A program made the position numbers and the translations under genes. Below are positions 1 to 7,271 of a stretch of DNA of 39,479 bases, piece by piece (the stretch's first letter is position 1; each line of letters starts with the position of its first letter). The stretch covers positions 1 to 39,479 of the forward strand of contig CALBXO010000667.1 of NCBI GenBank assembly GCA_937890335.1. Direction: 5' to 3'. This DNA comes from an uncultured Pseudomonadota bacterium (GTDB taxonomy: Bacteria > Myxococcota_A > Bradymonadia > Bradymonadales > GCA-2716585). The notes under the pieces are model-generated. The model saw nothing but the letters and a program-made list of their open reading frames with translations. It was not told the DNA's origin and searched no databases.

Positions 1-1
1 C

Positions 2-271
2 GCCGCGCTCCTGCTCGCCGCCGCGCACACCTCGGCGTGGGACGATTGGGATGTCCACCTTGCGGAGCTTCAGCGCCTCGCGGGGGCTACTGGACTGGTC
101 GAGGCCGGGTTGGCCGACGCAGCCCAGGCGGCTGGAGTCGTGGCGATTGGCGCCAACGAACCAGAGCGCGCGCGCGACGCGCTGGAGATCGCGCTGGGCC
201 AATGGTGGGAGCTGCGGGACCGGGAGCGCGCGGCGCGCGCCAAGGCCATGATCGACGAGCTGCCGTCGTAG
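2..271 (+). CDS. C-terminal fragment of a helical (TPR-like) protein, 5' end outside window
   Basis: An open frame enters from the left edge and ends at TAG 269-271, giving 89 residues. It is Ala/Leu/Glu-rich and looks all-helical, with a segment (AQAAGVVAIGANEPERARDA) that has the alternating small/large pattern of tetratricopeptide repeats. The next start codon lies 8 bases after its stop, and the sequence between them (ggaggg) is the ribosome-binding site of the next gene, so the two are probably co-transcribed. The function cannot be told from this fragment. The alternative frame that stays open through here is an upstream extension of the next gene and lacks a signal peptide. Confidence 0.6.
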   Translation, partial: AALLLAAAHTSAWDDWDVHLAELQRLAGATGLVEAGLADAAQAAGVVAIGANEPERARDALEIALGQWWELRDRERAARAKAMIDELPS

Positions 272-279
272 GAGGGACC

Positions 280-2280
280 ATGCCGCGAGAGCACAAGGTT
301 GATGCCGCAGCCGGACGCCCGAGGCACCCCGCGGCGTCGCGCCGTTGTGCCGCCCGACTGGCCTGCTTCGCGCTGGTCGGCATGGTAGGGCACCTCATCG
401 CCTGCGACGGAACCGACACCGGCGGGGTGGGCCAGCGCGGCCTCAGGGACGCAGGCGCTGACCCAATGGATGCGAGCGTATCTGACACGGCGCAGGGGAC
501 CGACGCCGGGGCGCCGGATGCCGGAGATCTGCCCAAGGCCGACCTCACCCCGGAAGACACGGTCAGCCCGTGCGATTGCGACGATGGCAACACCTGCAAC
601 GGCGTCGAGAGCTGCAATACCGATGGAGAGTGCGTGGCTGGCGTGCCGGTAGAATGCGGCGACGACACCCTGTGCAACGGGGTGGAAACCTGCGATCCGG
701 CGAGCGGGCGCTGCGTGGAGGGGGAGCCGGTTGTCTGCGGCGACGACACCTTGTGCAACGGGGTGGAAACCTGTGATCCGGCTACCGGCCAGTGCGTGGC
801 GGGGGAGCCGGTCGTCTGTGGCGACGACACTCTGTGCAACGGGGTGGAGTCCTGTGACCCCAGCACGGGGGCCTGCCTGCCCGGCGCCGACGTCGTCTGC
901 GATGACGGCCGACCGTGCAACGGAGTGGAGACCTGCGCCGCCGAAACCGGTGAGTGCACGGCGGGGGTGGCCGTGGTCTGCACCGATGGCGACCCCTGCA
1001 ATGGGCTGGAGACCTGCAATGTGGCCTCGGGACGCTGTGAGGCGCAGCCAGCCCCATTGTGTCCCTCGGCGCCCGATGCGTGCGGGCAGAACGGGGGCGA
1101 GGGCGGAGCGGTCGCCGGTCGCGTTACGGCGGCCGCCGGCGGAGCGTTTCGCTTGCTGGACACGGAAACCTGGGCCGACGCGTCCGCCCTGCTCGACCGC
1201 CTCGAGGCACACCCCGGCGTCACGCGGACGCCGTTGTCCACGATTCTGCGCCAGGACCTGAACCGGACCGGAGAGCGGGTGACGGTCAGCGGCGTCGGCT
1301 GTTTCCACGATGGCTTCCGGTGGAACAGCGGTGACAACAACGTGGACTATTGGTGGCCGCAGGGTGTGACCGGGTCGTCCGACCACGCGCCTGGCCAGCG
1401 GTTTGATGGGCGCCGGGTGATGCTGGTGAGCTGGTACCACAAGCACACCGAGGACGGGAACGCAGACTTCCCCAAAGGGGTCCGGATCTCCATCGTGGAC
1501 CACACGGACCCCAGCGAGATCCGGTACCGCCACGTTCTGCTGGCCGAGCCCGTAGAGGTGGACGGTCGCGTCGACCTGCGGCCCATCTCTGGACGCAACG
1601 ACTCTGTGCACGCCGGCGGCATCGTCTGGGCAGGGGATTTTCTCTACATTGCCGACACCAGCACTGGGTTCAGAGTCTTTGACCTGTCGCGCATACTCGC
1701 CGTCTCCACCGGGCAGGGCAACCGGCTGGGTTGGGACGCGGGCAGTGACGAGTACCACGCCTACAACTACGCGTACGTGGTCCCGCAGACCGGGCGGTAC
1801 CGCTTGTGCGGGGGCAGCTGCTGTGCACGGTTCAGCTGGGTCTCTCTCGACCGTACGGTAGAGCCTGCGCGGCTGGTTGCCGGCGAGTACGTGTCCGACG
1901 CGACCACCGGCAGGATGCACGCGTGGCCCATCCGGGAAGAGGGGGGCCTGTGGCTGGAGGAAGGCGGCGCGGAGAGCACCGCCGCGTGGTTCCCCGGGGT
2001 GGTTAAGATGCAGGGCGGTGCGGTTGTGGACGGCAAGTTCTACTTCTCGAGCAGCAACCCAAACCTGGGTCTGCCGCCGTCCCCGGGCAGCCTCTACTAC
2101 GCCGCGGCCGTGGGACGGGATGTGTCCCAACGGCGCTACCCGTTCCTGCCCGAGGACCTGTACTACCGCGCGGAGACGGACGAACTCTGGACCTGCACGG
2201 AGTATCCTGCCGGGATCCGCGGGCAGACACGTTTCTGCATGTCCGTGCTCACGTCGGAAGTTCGCGATGGGTGCGACTGA
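280..2280 (+). CDS. Secreted lipoprotein with six cysteine-rich repeats and a C-terminal propeller-like domain
   Basis: The product is 666 residues from ATG 280, which has a GGAGGG site just upstream. A long basic n-region leads to a hydrophobic stretch and a lipobox ending in LIAC, with the lipidated Cys at residue 42. Residues 43-97 are an Asp/Ala/Thr spacer typical of myxobacterial surface lipoproteins. Residues 100-260 hold six 26-27-residue repeats with the core CNGVETC. From about residue 285 a larger domain follows, with motifs such as RHVLLAEP, HAGGIVW, LYIADTSTGFRVFD and FSWVSLDR. From memory these resemble uncharacterised actinobacterial secreted proteins that look like beta-propellers. 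No catalytic motif is recognised. It probably acts on the cell surface. The frame is open upstream to 37, but that extension would bury the signal peptide. Confidence 0.8.
   Translation: MPREHKVDAAAGRPRHPAASRRCAARLACFALVGMVGHLIACDGTDTGGVGQRGLRDAGADPMDASVSDTAQGTDAGAPDAGDLPKADLTPEDTVSPCDCDDGNTCNGVESCNTDGECVAGVPVECGDDTLCNGVETCDPASGRCVEGEPVVCGDDTLCNGVETCDPATGQCVAGEPVVCGDDTLCNGVESCDPSTGACLPGADVVCDDGRPCNGVETCAAETGECTAGVAVVCTDGDPCNGLETCNVASGRCEAQPAPLCPSAPDACGQNGGEGGAVAGRVTAAAGGAFRLLDTETWADASALLDRLEAHPGVTRTPLSTILRQDLNRTGERVTVSGVGCFHDGFRWNSGDNNVDYWWPQGVTGSSDHAPGQRFDGRRVMLVSWYHKHTEDGNADFPKGVRISIVDHTDPSEIRYRHVLLAEPVEVDGRVDLRPISGRNDSVHAGGIVWAGDFLYIADTSTGFRVFDLSRILAVSTGQGNRLGWDAGSDEYHAYNYAYVVPQTGRYRLCGGSCCARFSWVSLDRTVEPARLVAGEYVSDATTGRMHAWPIREEGGLWLEEGGAESTAAWFPGVVKMQGGAVVDGKFYFSSSNPNLGLPPSPGSLYYAAAVGRDVSQRRYPFLPEDLYYRAETDELWTCTEYPAGIRGQTRFCMSVLTSEVRDGCD
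577..1059 (+). repeat. Six tandem ~81-bp repeats encoding CNGVETC cysteine modules
   Basis: Six in-frame units of 78-81 bp lie head to tail. Each encodes a module with the Cys spacing C-x5-C-x5-C-x6-C (slightly shorter in unit 1). Units 2 to 4 are nearly identical at DNA level, sharing CGDDTLCNGVE, while units 1, 5 and 6 have diverged. This suggests recent internal duplication. Four cysteines per unit would form two disulfides in an extracytoplasmic setting. Confidence 0.85.
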
Positions 2281-2305
2281 CCGCGGCTTCCGGGGATGGA
2301 TTGGG

Positions 2306-4483
2306 CTACAGCTCGAGCCGCGCCGTCAGCCGCGTAAACCGCAGCCGCGCGTCCGCGTTCTGCACCGCCCGCTTGATGGCGCGCTCCATCCCGATGAGTA
2401 CCACCAGGCGCTTGGCGCGCGTGATGGCGGTGTAGAGCAGGTTGCGCTGCAACATCACGTAGTGCCCCGTCACCAACGGGATCACCACAGCCGGGTACTC
2501 TGATCCTTGGCTCTTGTGGGCGGTCACCGCGTACGCGAGCACCAACATGTCGATCTCGTCGCGCGCGTATTGGACGTCGCGCCCATCCATGTCGACGACC
2601 ACGCCGGACGGCGCGGCGTGTTTCACCAGACCCACATCCCCGTTGAACACCTCTTTGTCGTAGTCATTGAAGAGTTGCATCACGCGGTCGCCGGGACGGA
2701 AAGGGCCAGTCGGGCGATCGTTCTGCGGCGGGTTCAACAGCGCCTGCAGGCGCAGGTTCAGGTGTTCGGTCCCCACAGGTCCCTTCTTCATGGGAGCGAG
2801 CACCTGCACGTCCGCGATGGGGTCGAGCCCAAATGCGCTCGGCGCCCGCTGGGACACGACCCGCAGCGTCTTGTCGAGGGCGTCCTCCGCGTCCACCGCG
2901 GGGATGAAATAGAAATCTGCGGTGGCGCCGCGCTGGTTGCGCTCCGGGACGTGGCCCGCGTTGACGCGGTGCGCGTTGCGCACAATTCCGGAGGCCTCGG
3001 ACTGGCGGAACACTGTGTCCAGGCGGACGACGGGGACCTGGTCGGACTTGATCAGGTCGCTGAGCACGTCTCCGGGGCCCACGCTCGGCAGCTGGTCTAC
3101 GTCCCCCACGAACACCGTGATGCACCCGTCGGGGATGGCGCACAGCACCGCCTGGGCCAGGTAGACGTCCAGCATGGACGCCTCGTCGATGACGACGATA
3201 TCGGCCTCCAACGGGTGGTCCTTCTTGCGCTGAAAGCCGCCGGCGATCCAGCTGAACTCCAGCAGACGATGCAACGTCTTGGCCTCCTTGCCGGTCGCTT
3301 CCGACATGCGCTTGGCGGCGCGACCGGTGGGCGCGCCAAGTAGAATCTGGAACTCCATCACCTCCGCCAGCTGGCAGATCGCGCGCACGAGCGTCGTCTT
3401 GCCCGTGCCGGGTCCCCCGGTGATCACGAGCACCGCCTCGCAGAAGGCGCGCATCACCGCCTCCCGCTGCTGCTCCGCCAACTGGACCCCGAGTCCCTCC
3501 TCGACGCGCGCCATGTCCGCCGGCTCCACGTCTTCCCCGAGCGCCGTGTCCATCAGTCGATGCAGCTCGTTGGCGACGGCCTGTTCAGCATTGTGCGCGC
3601 GCCGGCTGAAGACGGCCGCGTGACCGGCCTCCGGCGCCGGCTCCAGGACCAGACGCCCCTCGGTGCACAGGGCCTCGATCTGGTGCCGGACCTGCGGATC
3701 GCTCACCGCCTGTCCCAGAAAGACGCAGGACCGCTGCGCCAGCTCATCCGTGGGGAGGTAGAGGTGGCCCTCGCTGCTGGCGGCGTCCAACGCGTGAAGG
3801 ACGCCTGCGCGAATCCGCCGCGGATCGTCGCCGCGGATGCCCAGCTTGCCCGCGACATTGTCGGCGAGCGCAAAGCCCACGCCGTGAATGTCGCGCGCGA
3901 GCGAATACGGGTTTGCGGTGATGCGCCGGACGACCTCGGCGCCGTACTTCTTCTGAATCCGCGCGTGGTAGCCCTTGCTGACTCCATAGGAGAACAGGAA
4001 GCGCCGGACTTTCTCGAACGCCTCCTCTTCGTGGGAGTGCTCTTTGCGCGCGCCCACGATCCGCTCAAGCCTCACCTTGCCGATGCCCTCGACCTCGGTG
4101 AGGCGCTCCGGCGTGTTCTCGATCACGTCGAGGATGTCGGGTCCAAAATGCCCAACGAGCCGCTTGGCGAGCACCGGACCGACGCCGTGCGCCTGGCTGT
4201 GCGCGAGGTACTTCTCCATTCCCTCGGCGGTGACCGGAAGCTGCGCGTCGATGTCCTCGAGTTTGAACTGCCTGCCGAAGACCGCGTGTCGGTCCCAGCG
4301 CCCCTCGGCGCGGACGTGCTGACCAACCCTGGCGACGCCGAGCGCTCCGACGACGGTGATGAGTCGGCCGTCCGCCGTCTCCAGCTCCGCGACGCTCCAC
4401 ATCCCGTCGTCCGTCGTGTGGCGCAACCGGGTCAGAGTCCCGTCAATCGTTTCGGTGGGCCCGGTGGGCCGCCTGGCTGCCAT
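2306..4483 (-). CDS. recD2: RecD2-type (YrrC) superfamily 1B DNA helicase
   Basis: The product is 725 residues from ATG 4483 (MAARRPTGPTETIDG), the usual RecD2 length. The N-terminus has the OB-like beta region of RecD2 (GMWSVAELETADG, LITVVGAL), then a helix-hairpin-helix near residue 127 (LTEVEGIGKVRLERI). All helicase motifs are intact: Walker A GGPGTGKTT near 355, DEAS near 432, GDVDQLPSVGPGDVL, LDTVFRQ, TAHKSQGSEYPAVV and LLYTAITRAKR near 681. RecD2 proteins are 5'-3' DNA helicases acting in replication-fork or break repair without RecBC; no recB or recC is visible here. The frame stays open upstream to 5221, but that part is the antisense-phase shadow of the coiled-coil gene. It is last in a minus-strand gene run, about 300 bp after the preceding gene, so it may have its own promoter. 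Confidence 0.93.
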   Translation of the reverse strand: MAARRPTGPTETIDGTLTRLRHTTDDGMWSVAELETADGRLITVVGALGVARVGQHVRAEGRWDRHAVFGRQFKLEDIDAQLPVTAEGMEKYLAHSQAHGVGPVLAKRLVGHFGPDILDVIENTPERLTEVEGIGKVRLERIVGARKEHSHEEEAFEKVRRFLFSYGVSKGYHARIQKKYGAEVVRRITANPYSLARDIHGVGFALADNVAGKLGIRGDDPRRIRAGVLHALDAASSEGHLYLPTDELAQRSCVFLGQAVSDPQVRHQIEALCTEGRLVLEPAPEAGHAAVFSRRAHNAEQAVANELHRLMDTALGEDVEPADMARVEEGLGVQLAEQQREAVMRAFCEAVLVITGGPGTGKTTLVRAICQLAEVMEFQILLGAPTGRAAKRMSEATGKEAKTLHRLLEFSWIAGGFQRKKDHPLEADIVVIDEASMLDVYLAQAVLCAIPDGCITVFVGDVDQLPSVGPGDVLSDLIKSDQVPVVRLDTVFRQSEASGIVRNAHRVNAGHVPERNQRGATADFYFIPAVDAEDALDKTLRVVSQRAPSAFGLDPIADVQVLAPMKKGPVGTEHLNLRLQALLNPPQNDRPTGPFRPGDRVMQLFNDYDKEVFNGDVGLVKHAAPSGVVVDMDGRDVQYARDEIDMLVLAYAVTAHKSQGSEYPAVVIPLVTGHYVMLQRNLLYTAITRAKRLVVLIGMERAIKRAVQNADARLRFTRLTARLEL

Positions 4484-4787
4484 GGGACCTTGTGGCTCGC
4501 GGCGTGTGCGTCGCGCGTGCAGGCCCCCGCGGGGGATGGAGTGCGCGCTCACACATGCTGTTCCTTCACCGCGACGACTGTAGGCGGGCTTTGCGCGGCG
4601 GGCAACCCATCGCGATCCCCGACAGCGTGGCGGTGCGAGGCCCCGGTAGCCACTGCCGCGAGCGGTGCTCCCACGCACGCCGCCCAGCCCGGACCTCTGC
4701 GCGCGTTCCGGGACACCGCGGCGTCGGACCCTCCCGACGCGGCCCGCCGGTCGCCGCCGGAGCACGCAGCGGCCGGGCCGCGCGGTC
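4484..4787 (-). other. 304-bp gap with one weak candidate small ORF
   Basis: No recognisable gene lies between the coiled-coil gene and recD2. A minus-strand frame from 4791 to 4549 (80 codons) starts at TTG 4791-4789, overlapping the TGA stop of the upstream gene as TTGA, which is a coupling arrangement. Its product is low-complexity Ala/Arg/Gly with no motif, signal peptide or clear codon bias, so I do not call it a gene. The remaining 65 bp before recD2 carry a weak AAGG ribosome-binding site. No convincing promoter or terminator was seen. Confidence 0.4.
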
Positions 4788-5288
4788 TCAACCCTCGGTG
4801 TCTCGGTCCGATCTTCGGTGGCGCGCCAAAACAGCGTCGAGGGCGTCGTCCTCTTCGCGTCGCCGCTGCACCGCGGCGACCTCAGCGGACTGCGCGGCCG
4901 CGCGCCTCTCCACCAACTCGGCGTCGCGCTGGGCGGCGACGTACACTTCGCGCGCGCTGTCGGCGACTGCCTCGAGACGTTCGAGATCCGCATGCGCGAC
5001 AGCCAGCTGTACCTGGGCGTGGTCTGCCTGGTGCCGCAGCGCCCGTTCCCCGTCGGCGTGCAGCATTCGATCGGCGATGGTGAAACCGCCCGCGCGCTCG
5101 GTGGCTGTCTGTTCCGCATAGGAGCGCAGATCCGCCTCGGCGGTCCCGTGGGCGGTCTTCGCTTCCGCCACCAGGGCCTGCGCGTTTGCGACCTGCGCCA
5201 TCGCGTGGCCCAGCGAGGCACGGGCCGCGGACACTTCCGTGGTACGCACGGCGAGCAGTCGCTCCAGCGGCGATTTCCGGCGGTTCAC
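4788..5288 (-). CDS. FliJ-like coiled-coil protein
   Basis: The product is 166 residues from GTG 5288, whose start overlaps the stop of the upstream gene as GTGA, so translation is probably coupled. The N-terminus (SPLERLLAVRTTEVSAAR) followed by one long Ala/Gln/Glu-rich helical hairpin is the pattern of the FliJ/YscO family of flagellar or type III secretion stalk proteins. These bind the export ATPase ring and are typically about 145-150 residues. No flagellar or secretion gene is adjacent here, so the family call is tentative; a generic coiled coil gives a similar look. No signal peptide or membrane segment is present, so it is cytoplasmic. Confidence 0.6.
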   Translation of the reverse strand: MNRRKSPLERLLAVRTTEVSAARASLGHAMAQVANAQALVAEAKTAHGTAEADLRSYAEQTATERAGGFTIADRMLHADGERALRHQADHAQVQLAVAHADLERLEAVADSAREVYVAAQRDAELVERRAAAQSAEVAAVQRRREEDDALDAVLARHRRSDRDTEG

Positions 5289-6793
5289 AGCCCGCTGAGG
5301 CGTTCCTGGAGCTTCACGGACGCCGCGTAGTCGGGAAACTGGGCGAGCAAGCGCGACCATGTGGCCTTTGCGCGCTCCTTGTCCTTGGGGCCCTCAAGGT
5401 AGGCGGCTCCCAGCCTGTCCAGCTCAAACGCGGTGAGATCCTGCCGCTCGGCCACCTTGTCGAGCAGCCCAAGGCCGGCGGCCTCGTCCTCGGCGCCAAT
5501 GGCTTGCCAACCGGCGATCGCGCGGCCCACGGCCGCGGCGTGGTTCGTCGGGTCCGCCTGCGCAATCTTGGAGTACTCCAGGAACGCCGCCTTGGCCTGC
5601 TTGCTGTGCAGGAGTTGGTCGGCCTTGGCCAGTTTGGCGTCGTCGCTGAGGGGTGCCGCTGGCTGGGACGTGGGGCTCTTGCCCGCGCGGTCGAGCATCG
5701 TCCGCGCGTCGGTCACCCGCTTCTGAATGAACTCGCGGCTGACGCCGTACAGCTCCTGCTCCTTCACGCCGAGCTGGAGCGCCTTCTCCCACGCCTGAAG
5801 GGTCTCGACGATGGCGGTCTCCGCGTCCTTGTTCTCCGTCCCGCGCAGCCACCCGTGGATGAAGTGCGTGCGCCAGTCATCCGGACGCGCGATGAGGAGC
5901 TTGTCGACAATCTTCCTGGCCTCCGCGAGCAGGCCAATGTTGATGTACGCGTAGGCGAGGCGGGGTGCCACGTAGTGACCGGCACCGCGCTCGTCGTACG
6001 TCTTGCGGTAGATGTCGATCATGTCGAACTGTCGCCCGGAGCGCGCCGCCAGCGCCTCGGCCTGGGTCAGCACGGTGGACTCGGGCCGCTGGAAGAGCTC
6101 CTTGCGCTTGTCGACCAGAATGTCGATGACCTCGTTGTCCTTTGGATTCTCGTCCGTCCTGGCGGGCTCGGCCCGTTCCGGAGCGCGGAACGGAGCGTGC
6201 ACGGCCTGGTCAAAGTCGACGCCCGCCGCCCGCTGCACGGGTGGGCGCAGATCGCAGCCGCCCAGCAGCAACACAAGGACCATCAAAGACGCGAGCAGGC
6301 CCGTCCGGAGCGCCGCGGGGCGGACCCAGCCCTCGTCGCTGCACGCGGCGAGAAGCGTCGCAACCGTACTGAGTCCTGGGACCACCAGATCGGGTGCCAG
6401 CGCCGCCAGCGGGGCCAGCACGAACCGGCGCGTGGCCAGGCCTGGATGGGGCACGGTCAGGTCCGGAGAGTCGATCGTCTGCTGGCCAAACACGAGAATG
6501 TCGAGGTCCACGGTCCGAGGGCCCTTGGGCCGGTCCAGCTCGCGCCGCCGGCCGCGACCTACCTCGATCTCCAGCAGGATCCGCAACAGTTCGCGGGGCG
6601 CAAGCGTCGTCTGCAGCTCGATCGCCGCGTTCAGGAACTGAGGTTGCGACTCGTCCAGGCGCGGCTCGGTCTCAAAAAGGGTGGAGATGCGCGCGTTGGC
6701 GTCGATGCGCTCTCGGACGGCGTCGAGCGCCCCATGCAGGTGCGCGGCGCGGTCACCGAGGTTGCTGCCCACGCCGAGGAAGACCCGTGTCAT
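5285..6793 (-). CDS. folK: FolK (HPPK) domain fused in frame to a TPR lipoprotein-like domain
   Basis: The product is 502 residues. Residues 1-155 are a complete 6-hydroxymethyl-7,8-dihydropterin pyrophosphokinase of the folate pathway: LGVGSNLGDR at the start, the signature RPKGPRTVDLDILVFG, and VPHPGLATRRFVLAPL. FolK normally ends about here. With no stop codon the frame runs into a basic stretch, a hydrophobic segment LLASLMVLVLLL and LGGC at 177-180, exactly like a lipoprotein signal peptide and lipobox. About 320 residues of TPR-like helical repeats follow (for example IARPDDWRTHFIHGWLRG). There is no good internal start: the only ATG (residue 171) would leave a signal peptide without a basic n-region. 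The start ATG overlaps the stop of the antitoxin-like gene (ATGA), and the stop overlaps the start of the coiled-coil gene. It is either a real fusion anchored with FolK inside, or two genes joined by a lost stop or sequence error. Confidence 0.85.
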   Translation of the reverse strand: MTRVFLGVGSNLGDRAAHLHGALDAVRERIDANARISTLFETEPRLDESQPQFLNAAIELQTTLAPRELLRILLEIEVGRGRRRELDRPKGPRTVDLDILVFGQQTIDSPDLTVPHPGLATRRFVLAPLAALAPDLVVPGLSTVATLLAACSDEGWVRPAALRTGLLASLMVLVLLLGGCDLRPPVQRAAGVDFDQAVHAPFRAPERAEPARTDENPKDNEVIDILVDKRKELFQRPESTVLTQAEALAARSGRQFDMIDIYRKTYDERGAGHYVAPRLAYAYINIGLLAEARKIVDKLLIARPDDWRTHFIHGWLRGTENKDAETAIVETLQAWEKALQLGVKEQELYGVSREFIQKRVTDARTMLDRAGKSPTSQPAAPLSDDAKLAKADQLLHSKQAKAAFLEYSKIAQADPTNHAAAVGRAIAGWQAIGAEDEAAGLGLLDKVAERQDLTAFELDRLGAAYLEGPKDKERAKATWSRLLAQFPDYAASVKLQERLSGL

Positions 6794-7044
6794 GTATCTT
6801 CCGCGAGGATGCGATGAGCCAGGTCCTGGTCCGTGGCCGGGCTGCGCTCAATGGTCTCCGCCTGGAGATCCAATTGGTTGAGCCGATCAAACTCCTCAGC
6901 GGTGATCAAGATCGCCGCCGGCTTGCCATTCTGGGTGATCAACACGGGCCGGTTGGTCTCGTTGAGTTGGCGTAGAATCCTCGACGCCTGGGCCTTGAAC
7001 TCCCCCAAGGGGACGACATCTTCGGAAAATCTGATGTGTTTCAT
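6790..7044 (-). CDS. Phd/YefM-family antitoxin-like protein, no toxin adjacent
   Basis: The product is 84 residues. It starts MKHIRFSEDVVPLGEFK and continues with the family pattern: a short beta strand, LGEFKAQASRILRQL, RPVLITQNGKPAAILITAEEF. This is the dimeric DNA-binding Phd/YefM fold. Members usually precede a RelE/YoeB, Doc or PIN toxin gene. Here the next gene is folK, overlapping by ATGA, and no toxin-sized frame lies on either side. It may therefore be a stand-alone transcription regulator of this folate/repair operon, or a relic. A purine-rich GGGGGAG about 11 bases upstream could serve as its ribosome-binding site. It is the first gene of the minus-strand run. Confidence 0.85.
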   Translation of the reverse strand: MKHIRFSEDVVPLGEFKAQASRILRQLNETNRPVLITQNGKPAAILITAEEFDRLNQLDLQAETIERSPATDQDLAHRILAEDT

Positions 7045-7127
7045 CGCGCCTCAGTCTCCCCCAGACGTTTTAGGGTTGTCAAACTCTATCCTGGGCCTTA
7101 TTCAACACCAACAAGAGATCCATATAC

Positions 7128-7143
7128 GGTCTGAATACAGACC
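7128..7143. promoter_or_regulatory. Inverted repeat in divergent intergenic region (operator candidate)
   Basis: GGTCTG and CAGACC arms of 6 bp flank the 4-base centre AATA. It lies in the 227-bp region between the divergent antitoxin-like gene and the flotillin cassette, in its most AT-rich part. Phd/YefM proteins bind short palindromes next to their own genes, so this is a natural operator candidate. That link is inference only. Confidence 0.4.
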
Positions 7144-7241
7144 TGAATTAGTGTTAGGCCCCGACACGAAACCGTGCGTCGTGGTTGCAGAGAACGGAGC
7201 TTTCGCCGTAAAGTGCGCGTCCATTTGGTAGCCACACTTAC

Positions 7242-7257
7242 CCGCCCTCGAGGGCGG
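7242..7257. repeat. Perfect 16-bp palindrome just upstream of the flotillin cassette
   Basis: CCGCCCTCGAGGGCGG is a perfect palindrome ending 4 bases before the GGAGG ribosome-binding site (7262-7266) of the first cassette gene. As RNA it could form a tight stem close to the ribosome-binding site; as DNA it could be a protein-binding site. The rest of the region shows no promoter I would defend. Confidence 0.5.
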
Positions 7258-7271
7258 ACCCGGAGGTGCTC

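Noticed and set aside
577..1059. Direct repeats of about 81 bp as a CRISPR-like array
   Set aside because: There are no unique spacers; the repeats are contiguous, in frame and encode cysteine modules.
3560..5083. 507-codon plus-strand frame across recD2 and the gap
   Set aside because: It is opposite a helicase with all motifs intact; the translated product is low-complexity.
6273..6330. Internal start codon giving a separate lipoprotein after FolK
   Set aside because: The valine codon before the basic stretch is GTC, not GTG. The only ATG (6283-6281) would leave a signal peptide of nine residues with no positive charge.
7077..7082. TTGACA on the minus strand upstream of the antitoxin-like gene as a -35 box
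   Set aside because: At 16-18 bp spacing the sequence is GGGAGA or similar, which belongs to the ribosome-binding region and not to a -10.
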